This document shows, piece by piece, positions 44,506 through 53,303 of a DNA stretch of 64,000 nucleotides (its first letter is position 1; each line of letters opens with the position of its first letter). A program made the translations under genes and the position numbers. Source of the DNA: Bacillus sp. V5-8f (lineage in GTDB: Bacteria; Bacillota; Bacilli; Bacillales; DSM-1321); contig NZ_PGUW01000017.1 in assembly GCF_002863565.1 (NCBI RefSeq), positions 95,751 to 159,750 on the forward strand, read 5' to 3'. The notes under the pieces are model-generated. The model searched no databases and was not told where the DNA came from. It saw only the letters and a list, made by a program, of their open reading frames with translations.

Positions 44506-46119
44506 TTATTTCGTTTCGTTAATAGGGGAAGGCAGCAGCCGTATATCCTTATTTCTTTTTTCTTCTTCCCTTTTTTTATCTTTACGTACATCACGCAAAA
44601 ACACGCTTAGTACAAGGCCTATAATGGTGAATCCGGTAGCCCAGAAAAAGGCATCATTTATGCCTAGCACATTTGCCTGCAACCGGATTTGTCCGGATAG
44701 CATCGCCATAGCGGTCTGTTGTGCTTGTTCTGCATTTTGATGAGCAGACTGGATAATGGACTGTACAAAGGATTGGAATGTTTGCACAAAGACCGGATCA
44801 GTGGCACTCATTTGATTTCCTAAAGTAGATACATGGAACGACGTTCTATTAGAATAGATCGTCGTTACCAAGCTTGTACCAATAGCACCAGAAACCTGGC
44901 GTATCGTATTTGTCATGGCAGTCCCATGGGCATTCAGGTTCTCAGGAAGCTGATTCATCCCTGCTGTCATAATGGGCATCATTAACAGGGACATGCCAAA
45001 CGAACGGATCATATAAATGACTAATAGCGTTGAATACCCTGTTTCAGGAGTTAAGGTAGTGAATTCATACGTTGTCATGATCGTTATAATCATGCCAACT
45101 ATTGCAAGCGGACGAGGGCCCAGCTTGTCAAATAACACACCAGAAACAGGGGACATGACTGCCATGATCAAGGCACCGGGAAGCATCAAGATGCCTGACT
45201 CAAGCGGCGTAAACCCGCGAAGGCTCTGCAGGTAAATCGGAAGCAGGAAGAGCCCGGTGAACATGGACACTGTAATAATGGCCGAAATCATATTGGATAA
45301 GCTGAACATATCATATTTAAATACTTTAAAATCCAGCAACGGACTTTCTGAACGTAGCTGTTGTACCACAAAAACAACAAGAGCAATAACGCCGATCAAA
45401 ATTGTGGAAAGGACGATAAGGTCAGTCCAGCCTTCAGTTCCTGCTTCACTGACACCATACAATAGTGCTGCAACCCCCAACAGGGATAAAGAGGCACCTA
45501 AATAATCCAGTTTTACCGGTTTAGGCTCCAATACATTTTTTAATGTGAAAAATGCCAGAATTACGACAATTACACTTAAAGGAACCATACCGTAGAACAT
45601 AACTCGCCAGCTATAATGTTCTATTACCCATCCTGCGAGCGTCGGGCCTATCGCAGGGGCAAACATCATAGCTAGACCAAAAATCCCCATTCCCCTACCC
45701 CTTATTTCGGGAGGAAAGATAAACATAATGATTGTCATGACCAGCGGCTGTAAAATCCCGCCTCCTGCAGCTTGGATTAAGCGGCCAATCAAAATGACAG
45801 AAAAATTCGGTGCGATTCCGCAGATAAATGTACCGATTGTAAAAAGTGTCATTGCCAATAGGAACAGTTTGCGAGTTCCATATCGTTGAATTAGAAATGC
45901 AGATAAAGGGATCAGCGCGCCATTAACGAGCATAAATCCGGTTGAAAGCCACTGAATCGTAGTGGCGCCTACGTTAAAATCTGTCATCATTCTAGGCATT
46001 GCCACACTTAAAACAGTCTGGTTCATAAAGACAATAAATAGACCAAGCATCAATATACTAAGGAGCGGAATATGCTGCCTTATTCCAGGGTCTTGTTGAT
46101 CAACAGTTGGGGAAGCCAT
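44506..46119 (-). CDS. Multidrug efflux MFS transporter, DHA2 family (EmrB/QacA type)
   Basis: A 537-residue transporter with 14 predicted helices. It carries the DHA2 motifs FMNQTVLSVAMPRMMTDF (motif D1), LFLLAMTLFTIGTFICG, and motif C-like GLAMMFAPAIGPTLAGWVIE. It couples drug export to proton entry. It is preceded by an HlyD-family adaptor (39 bases upstream), which is the EmrAB arrangement, and is followed by the flavodoxin-like gene. GGAAAGGAG precedes the ATG. Confidence 0.92.
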   Translation of the reverse strand: MASPTVDQQDPGIRQHIPLLSILMLGLFIVFMNQTVLSVAMPRMMTDFNVGATTIQWLSTGFMLVNGALIPLSAFLIQRYGTRKLFLLAMTLFTIGTFICGIAPNFSVILIGRLIQAAGGGILQPLVMTIIMFIFPPEIRGRGMGIFGLAMMFAPAIGPTLAGWVIEHYSWRVMFYGMVPLSVIVVILAFFTLKNVLEPKPVKLDYLGASLSLLGVAALLYGVSEAGTEGWTDLIVLSTILIGVIALVVFVVQQLRSESPLLDFKVFKYDMFSLSNMISAIITVSMFTGLFLLPIYLQSLRGFTPLESGILMLPGALIMAVMSPVSGVLFDKLGPRPLAIVGMIITIMTTYEFTTLTPETGYSTLLVIYMIRSFGMSLLMMPIMTAGMNQLPENLNAHGTAMTNTIRQVSGAIGTSLVTTIYSNRTSFHVSTLGNQMSATDPVFVQTFQSFVQSIIQSAHQNAEQAQQTAMAMLSGQIRLQANVLGINDAFFWATGFTIIGLVLSVFLRDVRKDKKREEEKRNKDIRLLPSPINETK

Positions 46120-46158
46120 TAGACAAACTCCTTTCCTGAACTGCGTATAACATGTCCA

Positions 46159-46797
46159 TTACTTAATGGAAATCCGCACATCAGCGTTCATTCCAGGAAG
46201 GACAGTATCGGATGGACTATTGATGGAAATTCTGACAGGAATGGTTTGTGTTACTTCCGTATAGTTTCCGCTAGCGTTTTGCTGCGGCATTAATGAAAAG
46301 ACAGAATTTGTTGCATAACCAATTTTCTCAAGGGTGCCTTCATATACCGTATTTGGATCCCCTTGAATCGTAATGTCGACACTGTCTCCTTCTTCAATGT
46401 CTTCAATATTGTTTTCATCAATATTGGCTGTAATGTATATGTTGTTCATATCGATGGTTTGGGCCAGCACTTGTCCAGCCTGTACTAATTGGTTTTCGTT
46501 TACCTGTTCACGAACAACAGTACCTTCCGAAACAGCAGAAATATTTCTGGCTCCATCTCCGCCGGAAATTCTTCCAATTGTTGCATTTCTACTAACCTGA
46601 TCTCCCTCCTGGATATTCCAGCCGGTTAGATGACCTGCTGTAGGTGCTACAATTGTAGCCATGTCTCCTGCAACCCGAGCATCATCAGTATTTACGTAAT
46701 TCGTGTTCTGGTAATAATAGTAGCCCCCTCCTGCGATCAACCCAAAAATAATGATAATCCCGATAATATTCACAAGAATTAAACGTCCTCTACCCAT
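46159..46797 (-). CDS. HlyD-family secretion adaptor (EmrA-like)
   Basis: A 212-residue membrane-fusion-type protein: an N-terminal helix (LILVNIIGIIIIFGLIAGGG), the motif TDDARVAGDMATIVAPTAGH, a lipoyl-like domain and a beta-barrel with ITANIDENNIEDIEEGD and PGMNADVRISIK. It lacks the long coiled-coil hairpin of classical EmrA. The ATG at 46797 follows AAAGGAG at good spacing; an in-frame start 33 bases upstream is weaker. First gene of the efflux operon; no regulator gene is next to it. Confidence 0.88.
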   Translation of the reverse strand: MGRGRLILVNIIGIIIIFGLIAGGGYYYYQNTNYVNTDDARVAGDMATIVAPTAGHLTGWNIQEGDQVSRNATIGRISGGDGARNISAVSEGTVVREQVNENQLVQAGQVLAQTIDMNNIYITANIDENNIEDIEEGDSVDITIQGDPNTVYEGTLEKIGYATNSVFSLMPQQNASGNYTEVTQTIPVRISINSPSDTVLPGMNADVRISIK

Positions 46798-47106
46798 ATT
46801 GATCTCCTTTCCATTTGTCATGTGTTCCATAACTATTTATGATGTCTTTTGTTGATGATTGGTGCTGCTTCTATAGAGTGTTTGATGTTTAAGTGTAAAT
46901 TATTACTCTTAATAAGAGTGGAGAGGTGGTGGGGGTGCAATCATATCTTATGTGAATTGAGTTAAACATAAATTTATTGCAATGAAACATGCGACTTTTC
47001 TAGTAATATTAATAAAGTTCAAGTAATTAAATTGCCAAGAATTCCATCCCTGTTTAGAGAGAGAGGAAGGGACCATGTTCTACAGACTGCAAAATAAATG
47101 CGCGCC
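46798..47106. other. Gap upstream of the efflux operon
   Basis: About 310 bases with no gene. CTCTTAATAAGAG (46917-46929) is a small palindrome that could be an operator for the efflux operon on the minus strand; I cannot name the regulator. No good -35/-10 pair was found. Confidence 0.35.
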
Positions 47107-47144
47107 CAAAAAATAAAGGCAGTTCCGATGCCGGAACTGCCTTT
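47107..47144 (-). terminator. Intrinsic terminator of the ygaE-like gene
   Basis: AAAGGCAGTTCCG and its complement pair over 13 bp with a 4-base loop; on the minus strand ATTTTTTGG follows. Confidence 0.9.
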
Positions 47145-47171
47145 GCTATCTTCTGTCCAGCATTAGTCATC

Positions 47172-48245
47172 TTACTGGACAGAGACCTCATTTTCATTTT
47201 TGTGGTAGGATTGGAAACTGATGATGAGTGTTTCGAGATGTTCCAGTTGTTCTTCATATTCAATAATGGCAGAAATCAAGGGGACAAGCCGGGTAGGAAC
47301 TTCTTCCTCTTCATCGTTTTTCATGTCTTTTAACTTGGTAAAGAAAAATGAAAGGAAATCCTGCCTGCTTAAAGAATGACTGCCATATTCCTCTATACAA
47401 CCTCCAGCCTTGATTTTTCCAATATACTTTAATAGAAGTTGTTCATGGCGATGGATTAAAGAATCGAGCTGATGCTGGATTTGGGCCTGGAAATCCTCAG
47501 GCATCAATGAGATCTCATTTTCGAACTTATGGATCCGTTTCAAGGTTTCATAAGCTTTCTTTGTTGTCACGATCATTTGCCGGTTAACAACCAGTTTTCT
47601 TGATCTTCCCAGGGTTTCCTTCTTAAAATAAGGACGTTCTTCTTTATACATCGAATAGATTTGCTCCAGTTTTAAAAGCTCATCTTTAATCACGCTTATA
47701 TCCTTTTTCAATAGAGTATGTTCAGAAGCATGTCGGGTGCTGATTCGGATCCATTTAAAAATATCCTCGGTGACACCGGAAATTCGGTTATACAGCTTTG
47801 TTTCATACTTTGGCGGTATAAAAACCAGATTGACGATAAAGGAACACAGGATTCCTAGCAAAATCGACGAAAAGCGGACCATCGCGAATTGCAAAAAATC
47901 CCCTTGCTGGCTTTCCATTATGGCGATTACCGTAACTATAGAGAGGATTAGGCTTCTCTCCATATTAAGCTTTAAGTTAATGGAAATGACAATGATTGTG
48001 GCTAATCCGATGATAAAATAATGATTGCCAAACAATAGCACAAATAATACAGCAACAAAAGCTCCTATCAGGTTTCCTTGTATTTGTTCCATGACGGATA
48101 AATAGGAGCGGTAAATCGTCGGCTGTATAGCAAAAATAGCCGCAATCCCCGCAAAAACAGGGGAGGGGAGTTGTAACAGTTCAGATAAGTATAATGCAAG
48201 AACAATTGCGATTCCCGTTTTAAGTATGCGGGCACCTAACTTCAT
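47172..48245 (-). CDS. ygaE: Aromatic acid exporter family membrane protein (YgaE-like)
   Basis: A 357-residue protein with an N-terminal membrane half (residues 1-150, about six helices, starting MKLGARILKTGIAIVLALYL) and a helical cytosolic C-terminal half. This is the ArAE_1/FUSC-like architecture of YgaE of B. subtilis. Substrate unknown. No ordinary ribosome binding site stronger than AAGGATA is seen before the ATG. In B. subtilis it lies close to hemL; here a glutamate synthase gene lies between. Confidence 0.8.
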   Translation of the reverse strand: MKLGARILKTGIAIVLALYLSELLQLPSPVFAGIAAIFAIQPTIYRSYLSVMEQIQGNLIGAFVAVLFVLLFGNHYFIIGLATIIVISINLKLNMERSLILSIVTVIAIMESQQGDFLQFAMVRFSSILLGILCSFIVNLVFIPPKYETKLYNRISGVTEDIFKWIRISTRHASEHTLLKKDISVIKDELLKLEQIYSMYKEERPYFKKETLGRSRKLVVNRQMIVTTKKAYETLKRIHKFENEISLMPEDFQAQIQHQLDSLIHRHEQLLLKYIGKIKAGGCIEEYGSHSLSRQDFLSFFFTKLKDMKNDEEEEVPTRLVPLISAIIEYEEQLEHLETLIISFQSYHKNENEVSVQ

Positions 48246-48451
48246 ATAAAAAAATATCCTTTCTTCCTCAAGGTTATCTATACGCTGACAATCAACAAGT
48301 TTTATGCAGTATTGGCATGCTGTTTATGAGTACTTTACACTAAAAAAATCGAAAGTAAACAATAATGTAATATACAGGGTTTGAAAGGCAGATTCAAGTG
48401 GAAAATAGATAGTTCAAGAATTTTTAAACTAAAAAAATGTTCTGCGGGGAA

Positions 48452-48482
48452 TAAAAAAGCTGGCACCAACGTGTACCAGCTT
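48452..48482 (-). terminator. Intrinsic terminator of the glutamate synthase gene
   Basis: On the minus strand AGCTGGT/GCCAGCT with an 11-base loop is followed by TTTTTTATTCC, 14 bases past the stop codon. Confidence 0.85.
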
Positions 48483-48496
48483 TTCACATAGTCTAA

Positions 48497-51400
48497 TCAT
48501 TCAGTCGAAACAGATGGATCCGCCTGTTCTTTAACAGGAACGATTTGTAGAAAATGCTGTTCCGGATTGGAAAGGAGCTGTTCCAAAGACAGAGCTTCTT
48601 CTTTTTGTCCCTGTTCTTTTAATAAGGAAACATATTTGCCAAGAAGCTCGCCAACATCCTTTAAACCAGTGGCTGAAAGCGGCTCAATGGAAACTTTTGC
48701 CCCTTTAGCAATTCTTCTTTGGATGGACTCCTTAGTCAATCCCGCTTCCGGTTGATGCCGCAGATAAACTACACCGCCTGTCATCCCCGCACAAATCCAT
48801 GGCCCTGGATCCCCTAGAACCAATCCTCTCCCATTAGTCATGTATTCAAATGCAAAACCTTTGATGTTTGAATGGATTGCTAAATTTCCTGCTTCTTGTG
48901 CTGGCAGAGGATGTTTCAGCTGGCCACCAATAATCATATCAGCCCCGGAAAGCCGGATTCCGGCGCGGGCGTCGGCATCTCCCTGCGCAACTAACAGTCC
49001 ATGCTGAGCTCCATACCCGAATCCTTTCCCAACTGATCCATTGTAAAACTTTCCGTCTTTTCCAGGAGACTTAAAGATCAAGATATTACCTCCTATAGAG
49101 GTTTTACCAGCGCCGTCTTGTGCGCCTCCATTTACACTGATATCTATGCCTTCGGTATTATATGCACCCAGGCCATTTCCTGGAATGGAGCCATCCCTAT
49201 ACTGAAGATGGACCGGAGGGAGCTTCTTATAGGACCCATCTAATCTTCCGCGTACACGATGGCAGGAAACCCTGCTTCCAAGAACACGCTGATCAGATGT
49301 TACGGAACTATATGAGCGGGACTCATGAAGATCATCGACCCGAGAATCCAGATATTCTGCTCCTACAGCCACTTGAAGAGCTCCTTCAGAAAGGGAATCA
49401 GCTGTTTCTTTGTAAGTAAACTGGCCAATGTCGAGCATTTTCAATAGGTAGGTCAAATCAAGCAATTCTTTCCCTTTATCTTGGATAAGCAAATCCGAAC
49501 GGCCAACAATGTCCTGCAAGTTTTTGAAGCCAAGAGAAGCTGTCAAAGCCTTCAATTCGTTGCCAAACGCGGTGAACATATTCATTAAGCCTTGTACAGC
49601 CAGGTCTAATTGACGTGGAACGAATCGGCGTAAACCGTGTTCCTTAGCCTGTGCCTCGGTTTCGATCTGTGTTGCAATGCCTACATGGCATGTATCGAGG
49701 TGGCAGCCCCGACAAGTGGTGCAGCCGACGGCAATCATGGAAAGCGTACCGAAGCCGACCCGGTTGGCGCCAAGCAGCATCACTTTTATTACGTCCAAAG
49801 CACTCTTTAGACCCCCATCTGCCCAAATTTCTACGTTTTGGCGGATACCCGCTTCCAAAAGGGCGTTGTGTGCTGCTTTTACCCCAATTTCGACTGGCAG
49901 CCCAACGTGCTGGAGAGCATGTATACGGGCAGCTCCTGTACCGCCATCAAACCCAGAAAGAGTGATGATATCAGCCCCGGCCTTGGCGATTCCGACAGCA
50001 ATTGTGCCAATGTTAGGTACTACAGGAACTTTAACGGCTACTTTCGCTTTGTCGTTAGCCGTTTTTAGCTCGTGGATCATCTGTGCCAAATCTTCAATTG
50101 AGTAAATATCATGGTTATTGGATGGTGAAATCAAATCAGAACCGATTGTCGCATTACGTGCTTCCGCAATTTTGGCTGTAACCTTCGAACCTGGGAGATG
50201 TCCTCCTTCTCCAGGTTTTGCTCCCTGACCAATCTTTATTTCTAAAAGGTTGGACGAGTTCAGCAGTTCTGCATTAACACCGAAGCGTCCTGAAGCTATT
50301 TGCTGGCCGCGGGTTCTCGGGTATTTACCCAGCATATCCTTAATTTCTCCGCCTTCACCGTTCATGCTGACCATGTTTAAGCGGTCCGCAGCTTCGGCAT
50401 ATGCGCGGAAAGCTGTTTCATTTTGGGAACCAAAAGACATGGAAGCAATAACAAACGGCAGATTTTGTTCCCCGACCGAAATATCTACCTCATGTAAAGG
50501 AGCGGGAGCGTCCGTTTTCTTTAGGCTTGTTAAATGCCGGATGGTAGTAGGATTTGCTTCTTCTTGTTCAGTGATCTTCTCGCCATAGGCAGTATAATCC
50601 CCGCTTGAAGCAACATCGCCAATTGCTTTCCAGATTCTTGGGAACAGATTGAATGTCTTCCCGATCCGGTCTTTATCGTTGTTATAGTCGATGGCGCGCT
50701 GCTTTGCGTCTTCTTTCAACAGATTGAAATTATGCATTAATTCGTTGGAACCAAAGAAGTTTACCACATTTAAGTACGTTCCGATTTCCTCGTTCAGCCC
50801 AATGCTTGAAAATAGGCGCCCGTAACCCCTTAACTCATGGATCCCGATCGTGGAAATGACTTTTTCCAGGCCTTTCGTTAATGCATTATATAAATTTGTA
50901 GCCGGCGCTGCTGTTTCATTGGTGAGAGATAGGAACATATAGTAGGGGCTAATCAGATTTGCCCCTAGGCCATAAGCTACTACGATATCATGCAGAGAAC
51001 GGATGGCGGCGGACCGCAATAGCAAAGAACAGTTCCGCCGCTTTCCAGTCAGGACAAGGGCCTGATCGATAGCGGAAACTACTAAATGCGGGTCCAGCCA
51101 TAGGTTTCCATTTTGATGGGCTTTGGCATCGTCAAGAATAATCAGCGTTTTGCCGTCATCCACTGCAGAAATCGCTTCTTTTGCCAGTCTATCCAACGCT
51201 TCCTTCATACTTTCCGTTTCGGTAAATGTGGCTGATATGATATGTGACAGCCGCTGGTCGCTGAAATATGAGACAAGTTGCTCATAGCTTGGCTGAGTTA
51301 AAGCGTTTGCACATTCACTACCAATTGAACCTTCGATCAGTATTGGCGTCAAAAGCTCGCAAACCTTGCCCGCTTGTTCTTTGGCGAATAAAGAAGGGCG

Positions 51401-52969
51401 CTTGCCGATGATAGTCCGTGTAGAAAAGTGTTCCATTTCCCGGTCGCGGTCGATTGCCGGATTGGTTACAACTGCAACGCTTTCCTTAATATAGTCAGCA
51501 ATATTTTTTCTTTGCGGATTCAAGGCTGCAAGAGGTGCATCATGACCCAGGGAACGGATCGGTTCAACTCCCTTTTCTGCCATTTGCTCTACAAGCTGGA
51601 CATGGTCTCTTTCCCAGCCGAATGCTTTATACTGGCCATTATGGATCCCTGCCTGCTGTTCTGTGATCGCAGGCTTTTCAAAAACTGGAGGATTCAGGCG
51701 CTCGCGGTCGTTTGATAGCATGAAGCGCTGGCTGTATCTTTGATACACTTCGTCTTGATAGTTTTTATAATTAAATACCTTGATAGAGTTGCCTTCCCAT
51801 TTTAGTCCTATTTTTTCCCCGGGGCCAATCGGTTTTGGATCGCCTGTATATTCGGAAGATGGGATAATACCTGGTTCGGATGAAAATAAATAGGAGGTTT
51901 CCGTTTCTATGTTCCATAAAGGGCGAAGACCCAATGAATCTACTGAAAATACTGCTTCATTGCCGTAACGAGAAATAATTCCGGCCGGACCCTGCGCAAA
52001 ATGCCCCCACGCTTCACGCAAATAGGTATATAGGTTCTTCAGGTGCTTTGGGTAAACTTTGATTTCGTTAATAATAGGCGGGAATAATAGATCAACTGCT
52101 TCAAACAAGGAATAACCATGTCTTGCAATGAACGTTTCAATGGTACGGCTTAAATCCTGCGAATCACTGCCGTCTTTTACAAGCGGCACTCCTATCATTT
52201 TAGCCTCGTCACGGAGTTTGCTGATCGTGTTGATTTCACCATTATGCCCTAGGACACTGAATGGCTGTACACGGAAAAAGCTTGAAAGGGTGTTGGTTGA
52301 ATAGCGGTTATGCCCGAGAGTCATGGTAGATGCGGCGAGCGAATCCGCTAGGTCAGGATAATAGTTAGGAAGAATGTCACCGGCACCCATTACTTTATAA
52401 ACAACATGATATTGGCTTAAAGACGCTACATGAATGTTATCGTTTTCTTCGATGGCAGGCGTTAATTCAAACAGGACTTTCGAAAGTTCCTTTTGGTTAG
52501 CAATTTCAGTTGTACAAGCAAATTGCCAGAAAATGGGATTTTCCTGGAGGGCAATCGGTCCAAGTGCTGACGGATTGTATGCTTTATCACTTTCAAAAAG
52601 CAGGGAAAGCCCTTGCTGAAGTAATTTTTCCCTTACTTCTTTCATCATTGTTTCTGTATCCGTTTTCCTGCTTAAGAATAAATGGCCTACAATAAATGTT
52701 TCCTTTTCGGCTTCTTCAGGGTCAATACCTTCAGCTGATAACTTCTTTTTCCAAAGTTCCCTAGGGATATCGATGTGGATTCCCACACCATCACCCTCAC
52801 CGTTAATGAAACCGGCACGGTGGTTCATTCTGACAAGGGCGTCGATGCAGGCAAAAATATTTTCCCTTGTAGGGATCTTCTTTTTTTCAATACATGCCAC
52901 AATGCCGCATGCGTCATGCTCCTGTTTATGGAATTGTTTAAATAAGCTTGGGCTCCATTGTTGTGTCAT
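48497..52969 (-). CDS. gltA: Glutamate synthase large subunit (lone)
   Basis: A 1490-residue amidotransferase-flavoprotein. The N-terminal glutamine amidotransferase begins at Cys21 (HDACGIVACI), which must be exposed by removal of a 20-residue propeptide. A central linker domain precedes an FMN-binding synthase domain (MSFGSQNETAFRAYAEAADR, GQGAKPGEGGHLPGSKV) with the [3Fe-4S] set CTTCRGCHLDTCHVGIATQ, and a C-terminal GXGXG helix (GGNILIFKSPGKDG). It would convert glutamine plus 2-oxoglutarate to two glutamates. No small (NADPH) subunit gene is nearby, so electrons may come from ferredoxin or a distant subunit. The ATG at 52969 has no close Shine-Dalgarno: AGGAGGTGG lies about 40 bases upstream, with a hairpin between. 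Confidence 0.88.
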   Translation of the reverse strand: MTQQWSPSLFKQFHKQEHDACGIVACIEKKKIPTRENIFACIDALVRMNHRAGFINGEGDGVGIHIDIPRELWKKKLSAEGIDPEEAEKETFIVGHLFLSRKTDTETMMKEVREKLLQQGLSLLFESDKAYNPSALGPIALQENPIFWQFACTTEIANQKELSKVLFELTPAIEENDNIHVASLSQYHVVYKVMGAGDILPNYYPDLADSLAASTMTLGHNRYSTNTLSSFFRVQPFSVLGHNGEINTISKLRDEAKMIGVPLVKDGSDSQDLSRTIETFIARHGYSLFEAVDLLFPPIINEIKVYPKHLKNLYTYLREAWGHFAQGPAGIISRYGNEAVFSVDSLGLRPLWNIETETSYLFSSEPGIIPSSEYTGDPKPIGPGEKIGLKWEGNSIKVFNYKNYQDEVYQRYSQRFMLSNDRERLNPPVFEKPAITEQQAGIHNGQYKAFGWERDHVQLVEQMAEKGVEPIRSLGHDAPLAALNPQRKNIADYIKESVAVVTNPAIDRDREMEHFSTRTIIGKRPSLFAKEQAGKVCELLTPILIEGSIGSECANALTQPSYEQLVSYFSDQRLSHIISATFTETESMKEALDRLAKEAISAVDDGKTLIILDDAKAHQNGNLWLDPHLVVSAIDQALVLTGKRRNCSLLLRSAAIRSLHDIVVAYGLGANLISPYYMFLSLTNETAAPATNLYNALTKGLEKVISTIGIHELRGYGRLFSSIGLNEEIGTYLNVVNFFGSNELMHNFNLLKEDAKQRAIDYNNDKDRIGKTFNLFPRIWKAIGDVASSGDYTAYGEKITEQEEANPTTIRHLTSLKKTDAPAPLHEVDISVGEQNLPFVIASMSFGSQNETAFRAYAEAADRLNMVSMNGEGGEIKDMLGKYPRTRGQQIASGRFGVNAELLNSSNLLEIKIGQGAKPGEGGHLPGSKVTAKIAEARNATIGSDLISPSNNHDIYSIEDLAQMIHELKTANDKAKVAVKVPVVPNIGTIAVGIAKAGADIITLSGFDGGTGAARIHALQHVGLPVEIGVKAAHNALLEAGIRQNVEIWADGGLKSALDVIKVMLLGANRVGFGTLSMIAVGCTTCRGCHLDTCHVGIATQIETEAQAKEHGLRRFVPRQLDLAVQGLMNMFTAFGNELKALTASLGFKNLQDIVGRSDLLIQDKGKELLDLTYLLKMLDIGQFTYKETADSLSEGALQVAVGAEYLDSRVDDLHESRSYSSVTSDQRVLGSRVSCHRVRGRLDGSYKKLPPVHLQYRDGSIPGNGLGAYNTEGIDISVNGGAQDGAGKTSIGGNILIFKSPGKDGKFYNGSVGKGFGYGAQHGLLVAQGDADARAGIRLSGADMIIGGQLKHPLPAQEAGNLAIHSNIKGFAFEYMTNGRGLVLGDPGPWICAGMTGGVVYLRHQPEAGLTKESIQRRIAKGAKVSIEPLSATGLKDVGELLGKYVSLLKEQGQKEEALSLEQLLSNPEQHFLQIVPVKEQADPSVSTE

Positions 52970-53128
52970 TTTTATCCGGCGGTTAATAAGGGGGTCCCTT
53001 ATTGCTGCCTCCACCTCCTATAAGTTGTTGCAGTTTCCGGGAACATGATGAAGAACATGGATTAGATGATTCCGGGGCGACTTCTATTAAGATAAATAAA
53101 GACAAAGAATTTTCTGAATAGTAACAAT

Positions 53129-53157
53129 ATATTACCATTTTAGAATACTTAAATCAA
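53129..53157 (-). promoter_or_regulatory. Probable sigma-A promoter of the glutamate synthase gene
   Basis: On the minus strand TTGATT (53152-53157) and TAATAT (53129-53134) are separated by 17 bases. It lies about 160 bases upstream of the start codon and downstream of the cre site. Confidence 0.5.
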
Positions 53158-53226
53158 TTATTTATACAGAAAGTTGGATAGGAAGAGACAAGTTATTACG
53201 TGGTTTTACAGTTGTTGAAATATTTA

Positions 53227-53242
53227 TTGGAAACGCTTTCAA
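53227..53242. promoter_or_regulatory. Perfect cre (CcpA) site upstream of glutamate synthase
   Basis: TTGGAAACGCTTTCAA fits WTGNAARCGNWWWCAW at every position. It sits between the hemL terminator and the probable promoter of the glutamate synthase gene, about 70 bases upstream of the -35. That placement is more typical of CcpA activation than of repression. Confidence 0.85.
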
Positions 53243-53251
53243 TATAATTTT

Positions 53252-53284
53252 AAAAATACCCGGGAAAAAGTAGACCTCCCGGGT
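53252..53284 (-). terminator. Intrinsic terminator of hemL
   Basis: On the minus strand ACCCGGGA/TCCCGGGT (8 bp) with an 11-base loop is followed by ATTTTTAAAAT, 20 bases past the stop codon. Confidence 0.9.
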
Positions 53285-53303
53285 TTGTATATCCACTGAA
53301 TTT

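Noticed and set aside
47054..47263. Minus-strand frame of 69 codons overlapping the end of the ygaE-like gene
   Set aside because: It runs through the terminator hairpin and is a shadow of the longer gene.
48567..53048. Long open frames on the plus strand across the glutamate synthase gene (up to 142 codons)
   Set aside because: They lie opposite a long, well-conserved coding region, lack ribosome binding sites and have no recognisable protein content.
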